Position numbers and translations under genes: made by a program
Source: Thiotrichaceae bacterium
Lineage (GTDB): Bacteria; Pseudomonadota; Gammaproteobacteria; Thiotrichales; Thiotrichaceae
DNA length: 36,826 nt
Direction of reading: 5' to 3'
Assembly: GCA_026989335.1 (NCBI GenBank)
Contig: JALSJN010000086.1
Coordinates: 1-36,826 of the forward strand
The notes under the pieces: model-generated
The model's input: only the letters and a program-made list of their open reading frames with translations
Databases searched by the model: none
What the model was told of the DNA's origin: nothing
Part shown: positions 18,073 through 26,518 of the stretch, in pieces
Position numbering within the stretch: position 1 is the stretch's first letter
How the letters are laid out: each line of letters starts with the position of its first letter

Positions 18073-19440
18073 ATGAAAACGTGGATTAAGAACCCCTTAG
18101 CGATTTATCTTGATGATGATAATCAGGGTGTCCAAGGTATCCAGAATGCTAAAGGCGGCATTGTGATTGATCAAGCTAAAATTATTGAGCTTGTTGCGGG
18201 TGGAAATACTCCTGTTGCTGATTATGATGAGGTGTTTGATGCCTCCGAACATGTCGTATTACCAGGGTTAATCAATACCCATCATCACTTTTATCAAACA
18301 TTAACACGAGCCTATCCAGATGCTTTAAATAAAGAATTGTTTCCTTGGTTAAAAAGCCTGTACCCCGTATGGGCAGGTTTAACCAAGGAGATGATTCATG
18401 TGTCTACGCGCCTTGCAGCCACCGAACTATTATTATCGGGTTGCACCACGGCGGGAGATCATCATTATGTTTTTCCTGAGGCAGTGCGCGAGGCTTTGGA
18501 TATTCAAGTTGATGCCATTCAGCAAGTGGGTGTTCGTGGTGCGCTGACTCGTGGCTCCATGAGCTTGGGTGAGGATGAGGGTGGTCTACCGCCGTGCAAC
18601 ACGATTCAAACGGAAGATGCTATTTTAAGTGATTGTGAGCGTGTGATTGACCAGTTTCATGATGCTAGTGATGGCTCAATGATGACCGTCGCGCTTGCGC
18701 CATGCTCACCCTTTAGTGTGACCGAAGATTTAATGAAAAATACTGCTGTGCTAGCACGTGAAAAAGGTGTGAGATTACATACGCATCTGGCAGAAACTTT
18801 TGATGAAAATGATTTTTGTATTAAGGTATTTGGGGTACGCCCTGTGGATTATTTAGAGCGTGTAGGCTGGCTAGCCGATGATGTCTGGCTGGCACATGGA
18901 ATTCATTTTAATGATGAAGAGATTCAGCGTCTTGGAAAAGCAGGGGTAGGCATTACACATTGTCCAAGCTCCAATATGGTATTAGGTTCAGGGCAATGCC
19001 GTACGCTGGAATTAGAGCAGGCAGGCGCTGTTGTCGGGCTAGGGGTTGATGGTTCGGCATCGGCTGATTGTTCCAACCTTATCCAAGAAGCACGTCAAGC
19101 TATGTTGTTGCAACGTTTGCGCTACGGTTCGGCAAAAGTGACTCACATTGATGCTTTTCGTTGGGCAAGCAAAGGTTCCGCAGCGTGTATCGGGCGTAAT
19201 GATATTGGTGACATCGCCGTTGGCAAGCAAGCTGATTTAGCGCTATTCAAACTCGATGAATTACGTTTCTCTGGCGCAGGTGATCCACTTGCTGCTTTGT
19301 TACTGTGTGGTGCGCATACGGCTGATCGCGTTATGGTTGCGGGTGAATGGAAAGTCAAAGATGGCGAGGTGCTTGATTGCGATATTGATAGATTACTCGT
19401 TCAACATGAACAGGCAAGGCGTAAACTGGCTCTGACATAA
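18073..19440 (+). CDS. 8-oxoguanine deaminase (amidohydrolase family)
   Basis: A 455-residue amidohydrolase-superfamily metalloenzyme close to 8-oxoguanine deaminases (Pa0142 type), which convert 8-oxoguanine to urate. The metal-binding HxH is in INTHHHFYQTLTRAYPDAL (His70, His72). Further metal or catalytic residues lie in RLHTHLAETFDE (His and Glu), ITHCPSSNMVLGSG (His) and GLGVDGSASAD (Asp). The NTHHHFYQTLTRA block and the C-terminal AALLLCGAHTADRVMV are characteristic of this branch of the guanine-deaminase/chlorohydrolase relatives. Its place between a nucleobase permease and urate-degrading genes supports a urate-producing role. A plain guanine deaminase or another aminohydrolase is a less likely alternative. 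Confidence 0.82.
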   Translation: MKTWIKNPLAIYLDDDNQGVQGIQNAKGGIVIDQAKIIELVAGGNTPVADYDEVFDASEHVVLPGLINTHHHFYQTLTRAYPDALNKELFPWLKSLYPVWAGLTKEMIHVSTRLAATELLLSGCTTAGDHHYVFPEAVREALDIQVDAIQQVGVRGALTRGSMSLGEDEGGLPPCNTIQTEDAILSDCERVIDQFHDASDGSMMTVALAPCSPFSVTEDLMKNTAVLAREKGVRLHTHLAETFDENDFCIKVFGVRPVDYLERVGWLADDVWLAHGIHFNDEEIQRLGKAGVGITHCPSSNMVLGSGQCRTLELEQAGAVVGLGVDGSASADCSNLIQEARQAMLLQRLRYGSAKVTHIDAFRWASKGSAACIGRNDIGDIAVGKQADLALFKLDELRFSGAGDPLAALLLCGAHTADRVMVAGEWKVKDGEVLDCDIDRLLVQHEQARRKLALT

Positions 19441-19475
19441 GTGTCAACCCTAGTTTATAAATACAAGGTAAGATA

Positions 19476-20006
19476 GTGAAATTAAATTCATTTAATCAAT
19501 TAAGCCATCAGCAAGCTTTTGACTTGCTCATGCAATGTAATACCAGTGAAAATTGGTGTCATAAAATGGCTGAAGCCCGACCCTTTAGTCATTCAGATCA
19601 TCTATTAAAAATGGCTGATACATTTTGGCAGGCATCGACAAGCAGTGATTTGCTAGCTGCATTTGACGGTCATCCAGAAATAGGTGATGTATCAACACTG
19701 CGTGAGAAGTATCAAAATACCGGACAATCAGCAAGGCATGAACAATCTGGCGTCGATAGTGCCAATGAGGAAATTCTGCAAGCCTTAGCAAACGGTAATA
19801 AAGACTATAAAAACAAGTTTGGCTTCATTTTTATAATCTGTGCAAGCGGTAAAAGTGCTCAAGAGATGCTATTAAATTTGCAAAAACGAGTAGCGAATAC
19901 ACGCCAGCAAGAATTAGCCAACGCCGCAGGAGAGCAGCGTAAAATTACTCAAATTAGACTTAAAAAAATGCTAGCAGACGGGGGCAAAACGAATGAGCCA
20001 AACTAG
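19476..20006 (+). CDS. uraD: OHCU decarboxylase UraD
   Basis: UraD decarboxylates 2-oxo-4-hydroxy-4-carboxy-5-ureidoimidazoline (OHCU) to S-allantoin. The 176-residue protein has the catalytic region FDGHPEIGD (His66, Glu68), HEQSGVDSANEEI, NKFGFIFIICASGKS and the NTRQQELANAAGEQRKI block with substrate-binding arginine. The start is GTG at 19476 with AAGG eight bases upstream. It overlaps uraH by 14 bases, so the two are probably translationally coupled. Confidence 0.93.
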   Translation: MKLNSFNQLSHQQAFDLLMQCNTSENWCHKMAEARPFSHSDHLLKMADTFWQASTSSDLLAAFDGHPEIGDVSTLREKYQNTGQSARHEQSGVDSANEEILQALANGNKDYKNKFGFIFIICASGKSAQEMLLNLQKRVANTRQQELANAAGEQRKITQIRLKKMLADGGKTNEPN

Positions 20007-20343
20007 CCAAATAACAACTCACGTACTAGACACAGCTGTAGGAAAGCCCGCACAAGGTATTGATCTTACCCTGTCTCATTTGATAGGTGACAGCTGGGAA
20101 TTGCTCGGTGGAGGAACAACCAATAGCGATGGACGGGTCGCTGATTTATTGCCCGATAAAGTGGTTTTAGAAGCAGGTCGCTACAAAGTACTTTTTGTTA
20201 CCGAGGCTTATTTTCAGAATCAGCAGGTGAAAGCTTTTTACCCTTATGCAGAAATTGTTTTTGATATAGAAGGTGATGGGCAGCATTATCATATCCCTTT
20301 GCTTCTTTCCCCCTTTGGCTACTCAACCTACCGAGGGAGTTAA
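19993..20343 (+). CDS. uraH: 5-hydroxyisourate hydrolase (transthyretin-like)
   Basis: UraH hydrolyses 5-hydroxyisourate, the product of urate oxidation, to OHCU. The 116-residue protein has the N-terminal signature ITTHVLDTAVGKPAQGI (catalytic His10) and ends with the diagnostic YRGS tetrapeptide. The length is typical of bacterial enzymes without signal peptide. It overlaps the end of uraD, and puuD starts nine bases after its stop. Confidence 0.95.
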   Translation: MSQTSQITTHVLDTAVGKPAQGIDLTLSHLIGDSWELLGGGTTNSDGRVADLLPDKVVLEAGRYKVLFVTEAYFQNQQVKAFYPYAEIVFDIEGDGQHYHIPLLLSPFGYSTYRGS

Positions 20344-20351
20344 GCTTAGAG

Positions 20352-21539
20352 ATGGAAGCACATATAGCAGAATGGCTAAATCTACTCGTCCGCTGGATTC
20401 ACTTTATTGTTGGCGTCGCATGGATCGGTGCATCGTTTTATTTTAACTGGTTGGAAAATCACTTAAACCGTACAGGTAAACAAGAAAAAGGTATTACAGG
20501 TCACTTGTGGGCAGTTCACGGTGGCGGTTTTTATTACTTAAAAAAATTCACCAACGGCCCTGACAAGCTCCCTGAAGTCTTGCACTGGTTTAAGTGGGAA
20601 GCGTATATGACATGGGTAAGTGGCTTTACCTTGCTTACCATCGTTTATTATTACAATGCCAAGGCGATGATGATTGACCCTAGCATTATGGATTTAAGTC
20701 CTGCAATGGCAATCGCTATTGGTATTGGAAGTGGTGTCGTGAGCTGGTTTATCTATGATTTATTATGTAAATCAGCCTTAAAAAACAACCCCTTGTTACT
20801 GGGAATTATCATTTTTATCTACCTCACGCTGTTAGCTTTTGTGTTAACGCACTTGTTAAGTTCTCGTGCTGCATATATTCATGTTGGGGCTGCGATTGGT
20901 GCAATTATGGCGGCCAATGTGTTTTTTGTGATTATTCCTGCACAAAAAGAGTTGGTAAAAGCATTGGGTGAAAATCGTGTTCCTGGTGCGAGTTATGGCG
21001 AGAATGGTTTATTGCGTTCTCGGCATAATAATTACTTAACCTTGCCTGTGCTGTTTATTATGATCAGTAACCACTTTCCGAGTACCTATGGCAATCAATA
21101 TAACTGGTTAATATTAATCGCTATCTCAGCCGTTGGTTTGTTGGTGCGACATTTTTATAATATCCGACATTTAAAAAAGGCACTCTGGATGCTGCCCACT
21201 GCATTATTTGGTTTTATCATGATTGTGATGGTGACGATGCCGGCTAAACAAGCTGCGTTAGATTCAGCTAATCAGATAAGCACCGCTCAAATTATGCCTA
21301 TTATTGAGCAGCGCTGTATGAGTTGCCATCAAACCAAGCCTACCCAAGCGGGCTTTGCAAGTGCGCCAGCTGGTTTAGCTTATAATGTAGCAGGAGCGCT
21401 AGAAAATAATGCGGATAAGGTGAATAACCAAGTGATGCAAAAAATCATGCCTCTGGGAAACTTAACTCAAATGACTGAAGAAGAGCGTCAGCAAGTGAAT
21501 CGTTGGTATCGAACCTTAAAAGCGGAGCAGTCACACTAA
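20352..21539 (+). CDS. puuD: PuuD-type membrane urate hydroxylase with C-terminal cytochrome c domain
   Basis: PuuD oxidises urate to 5-hydroxyisourate at the membrane and passes electrons to a fused cytochrome c, and so avoids the hydrogen peroxide made by uricase. The 395-residue protein has about eight transmembrane helices (first at VRWIHFIVGVAWIGASFYF, with conserved His and Trp) and a periplasmic C-terminal haem c domain with CMSCH (about residues 322-326) and a likely Met ligand in KIMPLGNLTQM. The family length is about 390-410 residues, so it is complete. puuE starts inside the stop codon (TAATG). Confidence 0.93.
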   Translation: MEAHIAEWLNLLVRWIHFIVGVAWIGASFYFNWLENHLNRTGKQEKGITGHLWAVHGGGFYYLKKFTNGPDKLPEVLHWFKWEAYMTWVSGFTLLTIVYYYNAKAMMIDPSIMDLSPAMAIAIGIGSGVVSWFIYDLLCKSALKNNPLLLGIIIFIYLTLLAFVLTHLLSSRAAYIHVGAAIGAIMAANVFFVIIPAQKELVKALGENRVPGASYGENGLLRSRHNNYLTLPVLFIMISNHFPSTYGNQYNWLILIAISAVGLLVRHFYNIRHLKKALWMLPTALFGFIMIVMVTMPAKQAALDSANQISTAQIMPIIEQRCMSCHQTKPTQAGFASAPAGLAYNVAGALENNADKVNNQVMQKIMPLGNLTQMTEEERQQVNRWYRTLKAEQSH

Positions 21540-22441
21540 TGACCTACCCACGCGACATGCTCGGCTACGGCGAGAATCCTCCACATCCACAATGGCCGAA
21601 TGATGCGCGCATAGCCGTACAATTCGTTATCAACTACGAAGAAGGTGCTGAGAACTGTGTGCTGCATGGTGATGAAGCTTCCGAACGATTTCTATCTGAA
21701 ATCGTCGGGGCTGAGGCGATACAAGGTCAGCGCCATGCGAATATGGAGTCACTTTATGAATATGGTTCGCGCGCTGGTTTTTGGCGTTTACACCGGCTAT
21801 TTACTGAGCGTAATTTAGCGGTAACCGTGTTCGGTGTGGCGATGGCGTTGCAACGCAACCCCGAAGTGGTCGAAGCGATGCTAAAAGCCGATTGGGAAAT
21901 CGCCAGCCACGGTTATCGTTGGATAGATTATCAAAATATGAGCATTGAGCAAGAGCGTGACTATTTACAAAAGGCAATTGATATTCATGAGGCAGTGACA
22001 GGCTCTAAACCCACTGGGTTTTACTTAGGACGCTCAAGCCCTAATACCCATCAGTTGGTTGCTGAGCAGGATTGCTTTAGCTATCAAGCCGACAGCTATG
22101 CCGATGACTTACCTTACTGGGCAGAGATTAATGGCAAAAAGCAGTTATTTGTACCCTATACTTTGGATGCCAATGATATGCGCTTTGCCACACCGCAAGG
22201 GTTTAACAGTGGCGATCAGTTTTTTAGTTATTTAAAAGACAGCTTTGACTGTCTTTATGATGAGGGTAAAACACAGCCAAAAATGTTATCGATTGGTTTA
22301 CATTGTCGTCTTGTTGGTCGCCCTGGTCGGACTATGGCTTTAGCCCGATTTTTGGATTATATCCAAAGTAAACAGCAGGTTTGGGTCACACGGCGGATTG
22401 ATATCGCCAATCATTGGCAAGAAAACTTCCCTGCTAAATAA
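21539..22441 (+). CDS. puuE: Allantoinase PuuE (polysaccharide-deacetylase-like)
   Basis: PuuE hydrolyses allantoin to allantoate and belongs to the NodB/polysaccharide-deacetylase fold, distinct from the amidohydrolase-type allantoinase. Signatures: YPRDMLGYGENPPHPQWP at the N-terminus, VQFVINYEEGAENCVLHGD, YGSRAGFWRLHRLF, EIASHGYRWIDY, FYLGRSSPNTHQLV and LHCRLVGRPGR. The ATG at 21539 shares a base with the puuD stop and gives the family start MTYPRDMLGYG (300 residues); an upstream in-frame start at 21503 inside puuD is unlikely. Confidence 0.94.
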   Translation: MTYPRDMLGYGENPPHPQWPNDARIAVQFVINYEEGAENCVLHGDEASERFLSEIVGAEAIQGQRHANMESLYEYGSRAGFWRLHRLFTERNLAVTVFGVAMALQRNPEVVEAMLKADWEIASHGYRWIDYQNMSIEQERDYLQKAIDIHEAVTGSKPTGFYLGRSSPNTHQLVAEQDCFSYQADSYADDLPYWAEINGKKQLFVPYTLDANDMRFATPQGFNSGDQFFSYLKDSFDCLYDEGKTQPKMLSIGLHCRLVGRPGRTMALARFLDYIQSKQQVWVTRRIDIANHWQENFPAK

Positions 22442-22468
22442 CTACAATTAAAGAGCCATATAAATCGC

Positions 22469-23464
22469 ATGATCGAAAAATTTAAAAAAGAATATATCAA
22501 CCTCGCCTCCGCACGCTTAGGTGCTCAGGCAGTATTCGCAACCGATGATTTTTTTGCCGCAAAAGAACGTATGTTGCACGATACTGATCCTGTCTTTATT
22601 GATGATAAGTTTGATGATCATGGCAAGTGGATGGATGGCTGGGAGTCTCGTCGCAAGCGTGTTGCAGGGCATGATTATTGTGATGTGCGGCTTGCCCGTT
22701 CTGGGTTTATTCATGGCGTGGTGGTGGATACTTCGCATTTTACCGGAAACTATCCTCCACAATATTCTTTAGAAGCCTGTTATGTTGAAGGTAGCAATAG
22801 TTGTTTTGATGAAAGTACCATTTGGAAAACAGTTATTGATAAAACGGATTTAGAAGGTGACTCACAAAAAGCTATTCAAATTGACTATCCTGAACTCGTT
22901 ACCCATGTGCGTTTACATATTTATCCCGATGGAGGGGTTGCAAGACTCAAGATTTATGGTGAGCCTCAGTGCAACTGGGAAATGGTAGCTGATGATGAAA
23001 TCAAGGATTTGGCTTTATCATTAAATGGTGGGCGAGCTATTGCCTGTAGTGATGAACACTTTGGTCAAATGAGTAATTTATTGTTACCCGATAAGGGCAT
23101 TAACATGGGAGATGGCTGGGAGACTGCGCGCCGTCGAGGTCCTGGGCATGATTGGGTTATAATCGCATTGGGGCATCGGGGGAACTTAACAAAAATAACA
23201 GTAGATACGGCTTTTTTTAAAGGAAACTATCCTGATCGTTGTTCAATTCAAGCAGCTTGTTTGAGTGAAGTACCCGATGATATTGAGTCAACCAGCGAAA
23301 ACTGGGCAGAGCTTTTACCAGAGCAAAAATTAGAAATGGATCAAGAACATCACTTTAAAGAGCAAATAAAGAGTATTGGAGCTATCAGCCATATTCGCCT
23401 AAACATTTTCCCAGACGGCGGGGTAAGCCGTCTGCGTTTATTTGGAACCATTGCAACATGTTAG
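22469..23464 (+). CDS. alc: Allantoicase
   Basis: Allantoicase splits allantoate into ureidoglycolate and urea. The 331-residue protein has the expected two tandem jelly-roll domains, recognisable as an internal repeat: GWESRRKRVAGHDYCDVRLA with HIYPDGGVARLKIYGEP in the first half, and GWETARRRGPGHDWVIIALG with NIFPDGGVSRLRLFG in the second. It starts 27 bases after puuE and overlaps allA by seven bases. Confidence 0.96.
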   Translation: MIEKFKKEYINLASARLGAQAVFATDDFFAAKERMLHDTDPVFIDDKFDDHGKWMDGWESRRKRVAGHDYCDVRLARSGFIHGVVVDTSHFTGNYPPQYSLEACYVEGSNSCFDESTIWKTVIDKTDLEGDSQKAIQIDYPELVTHVRLHIYPDGGVARLKIYGEPQCNWEMVADDEIKDLALSLNGGRAIACSDEHFGQMSNLLLPDKGINMGDGWETARRRGPGHDWVIIALGHRGNLTKITVDTAFFKGNYPDRCSIQAACLSEVPDDIESTSENWAELLPEQKLEMDQEHHFKEQIKSIGAISHIRLNIFPDGGVSRLRLFGTIATC

Positions 23465-23994
23465 CATTAACTCCTAAAATACTTAATCCAAAACCACTTA
23501 CGCAACAAGCCTTCGAACCGTATGGTGAGGTTATTGATTTACGCAACGCTGCTAAACAGTTTGATATAAACTTCGGTCTAGCCACTCGTTATCATGATGT
23601 TGCACAGTTAGGTTTTGATTCAACCGAAGCCGATGCTGGTAAGCTAGGGTTTAGTCTTCTGACAACTCAGGCAACACCGTTACCCTTGCAGGTTAGAGTC
23701 ATGGAATACCATCCTTTAGGCTGTCAGCTTTTTTATCCTATGGATGAAACCGCCTTTTTGGTGTTGGTAGCTCCAGCAGCAGAAGAACTTGATGTAACGA
23801 AATTGGAACTATTTATTACCGATGGCAAGCAGGGGGTGAATTATCATGCAGGGACTTGGCATCATTACTTATTACCGTTACTAAAAGATAATCAAAGCAG
23901 CGCTAATTTTATTATTGTTGATAGAATTGGCAGCGACAAAAATTGCATCGAAACCAAGTTGAACGAAGGGATTGTTATCACGATCAATGAATAA
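23458..23994 (+). CDS. allA: Ureidoglycolate lyase (AllA type)
   Basis: This enzyme cleaves ureidoglycolate to glyoxylate and urea, the last step of the pathway encoded here. The 178-residue protein has the family start LNPKPLTQQAFEPYGEVIDL and the cupin-like regions VRVMEYHPLGCQLFYPM and NYHAGTWHHYLLPLL, which hold the active-site groups. It overlaps the allantoicase gene and the following unknown gene, so the run is translationally coupled. Whether the urea is used depends on a urease or urea amidolyase outside the window. Confidence 0.93.
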   Translation: MLALTPKILNPKPLTQQAFEPYGEVIDLRNAAKQFDINFGLATRYHDVAQLGFDSTEADAGKLGFSLLTTQATPLPLQVRVMEYHPLGCQLFYPMDETAFLVLVAPAAEELDVTKLELFITDGKQGVNYHAGTWHHYLLPLLKDNQSSANFIIVDRIGSDKNCIETKLNEGIVITINE

Positions 23995-25048
23995 TGAAAT
24001 AAAACAGTTTATAAAAACGGTTCAACACAACTGCCATATCGCGGATGCACGTTACGCAGGGGATTATACCTTGTGCGTGTATCTGTTAAAAATGCGTGAA
24101 ATGTACCGTTGGGAGCAGGGGTTTGATTTTAATAAAATGCTCACAACCGATGATGTGGGTGATTGGTTAACGGAACGCGAAGGGCTGTGGGATAAGCTTG
24201 AAGAGCAAGACGATCAGCCCCTAGTGATTCAGAATAAGCCTTACGATGCGTTTGATAATGATTTAATTAACACACTATTACTTGAAAATAATCTGGTTTA
24301 TAACGCAGGTTTGGGTATTCGTTGTCGTCCGCATTTCTTTGTTGCGGAGCTAGAGCAACGTATTCAACAAGATGATTATACGATTCTAATTTCAGGCAAA
24401 GAATACGCCAGAGATATGGCAGCACCTGCGGCAATGGCACAAGACAATACCATTTTTATTCGACGAGAATCATTACGCCGAGTGATTTGGGAGATTCTTG
24501 ATGATGCACGCGTGCAAGGCTTGGATAATCCTTTAACACGCGCCATGCGTTTTTATGATTTTGAATCAGCCCCTGAAGAAGCCATAAACCAAATGACTGA
24601 AGCTGAGATTGCCTATGTTACGCAACATGAGATAGGTGAAGTACAGGCAGGTAAAATTGTTGGCAAGGTTTGGGATGAGATGACAATGGCACTTGCGAGA
24701 ACGCATGCCGAAATCATGCTGCGCGCTATTCGTGATCATTTAGCAGATTCAATCACCACACTGCCATTGTTATTAAAATCGTTAAACCAACAAGCACCTG
24801 AACAAGGCTCGGCACCTTCTTTACATTTTTACTTTGGAAATATGACAGCAATGCGCAAACACTTAGCGCCCAGTTTAGTGAAGACGTATGAAGTTTGGAA
24901 TGAAACAGGTGATGTGAGTGAATTGGGCGCGTTATCTGAAACCTTAGAAAGGCACTGGACGACATTGGCAGAAAAAGTCAAACTGCAGTATCAAACCTCA
25001 CAAGACGCTGAGCCACTCGAAGAATTGATTAAAGATACTATTTTATGA
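23987..25048 (+). CDS. Unknown cytosolic protein coupled to the urate operon (possible Sfum_1244 family)
   Basis: The ATG at 23987 gives a 353-residue protein; it overlaps the end of allA by eight bases and the next gene by four (ATGA), so it is in the same operon. No signal peptide or membrane segment. Visible conserved-looking features: an N-terminal QHNCHIADARYAGDYTLC block, KMREMYRWEQGF, a central ISGKEYARDMAAPAAMAQ, a run of acidic/helical segments including YVTQHEIGEVQAG, and a C-terminal SLHFYFGNMTAMRKHL. The HEIGE sequence resembles a HExxE/metal-binding pattern, and several His/Asp residues could bind metal, but this is only suggestive. From memory it resembles proteins labelled Sfum_1244 family, of unknown function. 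I cannot assign an activity. Confidence 0.65.
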   Translation: MNNEIKQFIKTVQHNCHIADARYAGDYTLCVYLLKMREMYRWEQGFDFNKMLTTDDVGDWLTEREGLWDKLEEQDDQPLVIQNKPYDAFDNDLINTLLLENNLVYNAGLGIRCRPHFFVAELEQRIQQDDYTILISGKEYARDMAAPAAMAQDNTIFIRRESLRRVIWEILDDARVQGLDNPLTRAMRFYDFESAPEEAINQMTEAEIAYVTQHEIGEVQAGKIVGKVWDEMTMALARTHAEIMLRAIRDHLADSITTLPLLLKSLNQQAPEQGSAPSLHFYFGNMTAMRKHLAPSLVKTYEVWNETGDVSELGALSETLERHWTTLAEKVKLQYQTSQDAEPLEELIKDTIL

Positions 25049-25629
25049 ATACTAAAATAACGGAAGTAAAACCCAATAGCTTTATCTTTGAAGTAAAAGA
25101 TGCGTTACCTGATTTTCTCTGCGACGATATGGTGGCGCGGTTTGAAGCTAATGAGGCAGATCAATACGCAGGGCGTGTAGGTTCAGCAATGAATGCTAAT
25201 GATAGCTTAAAGAAAACAACAGATCTTATTGCCAGCGGCAAACAGCATTGGAAAGATGTTGATAATAACCTGTTCCGCTCGCTGGCAATGGCGTTAAATG
25301 AATTTAAACACAGTTACCCCTATTTTAGCGACATGAGCCGGTTTAAAGATATGGGCTATAATCTACAACGTTATCGTGAAGGTGAGTATTATCACTGGCA
25401 TGTGGATGCAGATAATGAAGTCCTAGCACCTCGACAGTTAGTCGCTTTATGGTATTTAAATGATGTGGAAGAGGGCGGTGAAACAGAGTTTATATTTCAA
25501 GATGCCAGCATAACCCCAGCGAAGGGGAAGTTAATACTTTTCCCACCATTTTGGACGCATGAACACCGTGCCAAAGAAGTGATCAAAGGCGTTAAATATA
25601 TTGCGACGACGTGGATTAATTTTCGCTAG
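25045..25629 (+). CDS. 2-oxoglutarate/Fe(II) oxygenase, prolyl-4-hydroxylase-like
   Basis: A 194-residue single-domain 2OG-Fe(II) dioxygenase. The iron facial triad is HxD in YHWHVDADN (His119, Asp121) and a distal His in WTHEHRA (His174), with Lys184 (GVKYIATTW) ten residues later as likely 2-oxoglutarate anchor. The VALWYLNDVEEGGETEF segment is typical of the P4H/PKHD branch. The start overlaps the previous gene by four bases (ATGA), making it the last intact gene of the urate cluster. The substrate is unknown; hydroxylation of a protein side chain or a purine-derived metabolite are both possible. Confidence 0.82.
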   Translation: MNTKITEVKPNSFIFEVKDALPDFLCDDMVARFEANEADQYAGRVGSAMNANDSLKKTTDLIASGKQHWKDVDNNLFRSLAMALNEFKHSYPYFSDMSRFKDMGYNLQRYREGEYYHWHVDADNEVLAPRQLVALWYLNDVEEGGETEFIFQDASITPAKGKLILFPPFWTHEHRAKEVIKGVKYIATTWINFR

Positions 25630-25652
25630 CTCAATTTTACCTAGGAAAAAAA

Positions 25653-26480
25653 GTGCAAATTAATAGTGATGGCTTTGAAATAAAAAGACAGTTTGTTTCA
25701 AATAGAGTAATTGAAGCCATTAAAAATGATATTAAAAAAACACTCAAGGTGATGCAAGCTACGGTGTTAGAAAGGCCAATGAAAAACTCAAAACAATAGA
25801 CGATTTAGCAAATTCTCAACAATTCATGGCTTTAGCAGAATCAGTTTTAGGTTCATCAGCAAAGATTGTGAGGATGATATATTTTGATAAAACGCCAGAG
25901 AAAAATTGGCTGGTTAGCTAGCATCAAGATAAAATCCATAGCACTTAACCATAAAATAGATGTTGCTGGCTGGGGTGTTTGGAGTATTAAAGACAATGCA
26001 CATCATGTTCAGCCATCACTAGATGTTTGAATACAATGGTAACGTTTCGTTTGCATCTTGATGATGCTGACAAGGATTGGTTATTCCCTTCATGAAAAAT
26101 CACAACAACGGAATTGATGCCTTGTAAGACCGCCTACGGGGCTTAGCCAATTTCCCAACTTCTTCGTCATTTGTTTTTACCATAGAATAACTATGCAAAA
26201 ACAAATGCCCCGAACTTGAAAACTTGGCGTTGCCAGAACTCAGCTAGGTTAATCAGAGCTTCCTTAAACGTTATTCCAAGAAGCCAACAGTTAGGTATAC
26301 TCTCGCAAGCAGAAATTACTCAAGTGGTGACTGAGTGACTGATCAAGAACCCTATTTATGTGAAGTTAAAGCAGCTGATTTACTGTTAATGAAACCTCAT
26401 CTACTACACTCTTCGAGTAAATTAATAAACCCAAAACACCGCGAGTTATACATATTGAATATAGTAACTATTCTCTACCG
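25653..26480 (+). pseudogene. Phytanoyl-CoA dioxygenase-like (PhyH) gene, degenerate, interrupted by a MITE remnant
   Basis: A GTG start with AGGAAA upstream begins a PhyH-like protein that is broken by several frameshifts and stops. Recoverable pieces in family order: GFEIKRQFVSNRVIEAI; in another frame GVRKANEKLKTIDDLANSQQ, VRMIYFDKTPEKNWLV followed by a stop and the iron-binding HQD; then DVAGWGVWSIKDNAHHVQP; TFRLHLDDAD; and, after the inserted repeat, LNVIPRSQQLGILSQAEI and VKAADLLLMKPHLLHSSSKL (distal His region). The MITE remnant lies between the LHLDDAD and NVIPRS blocks, where the family reads continuously. The gene cannot make a working enzyme. Confidence 0.85.
26075..26263. mobile_element. 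Truncated second copy of the MITE, inverted, inside the PhyH pseudogene
   Basis: Reverse-orientation relative of the 14366-14676 element: shared segments include ACAACAACGGAATTGATG, GGCTTAGCCAA, CGAACTTGAAAACTTGGCGT and the terminal CAGCTAGGTTAATCAGAGCT, with the TCC end at 26263 followed by TTAA. The opposite terminal repeat and about 80 bases are missing at the left end, and there are internal deletions, so this copy is old and probably immobile. The left boundary is approximate. Confidence 0.8.
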
Positions 26481-26518
26481 AAAATTTAGAATGGGCTTAA
26501 AAATCTTTGCTAATAAAA

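Noticed and set aside
21503-21538. Longer N-terminus for the allantoinase
   Set aside because: The extension lies inside puuD and is not part of the family; the ATG at 21539 gives the conserved MTYPRDMLGYG start.
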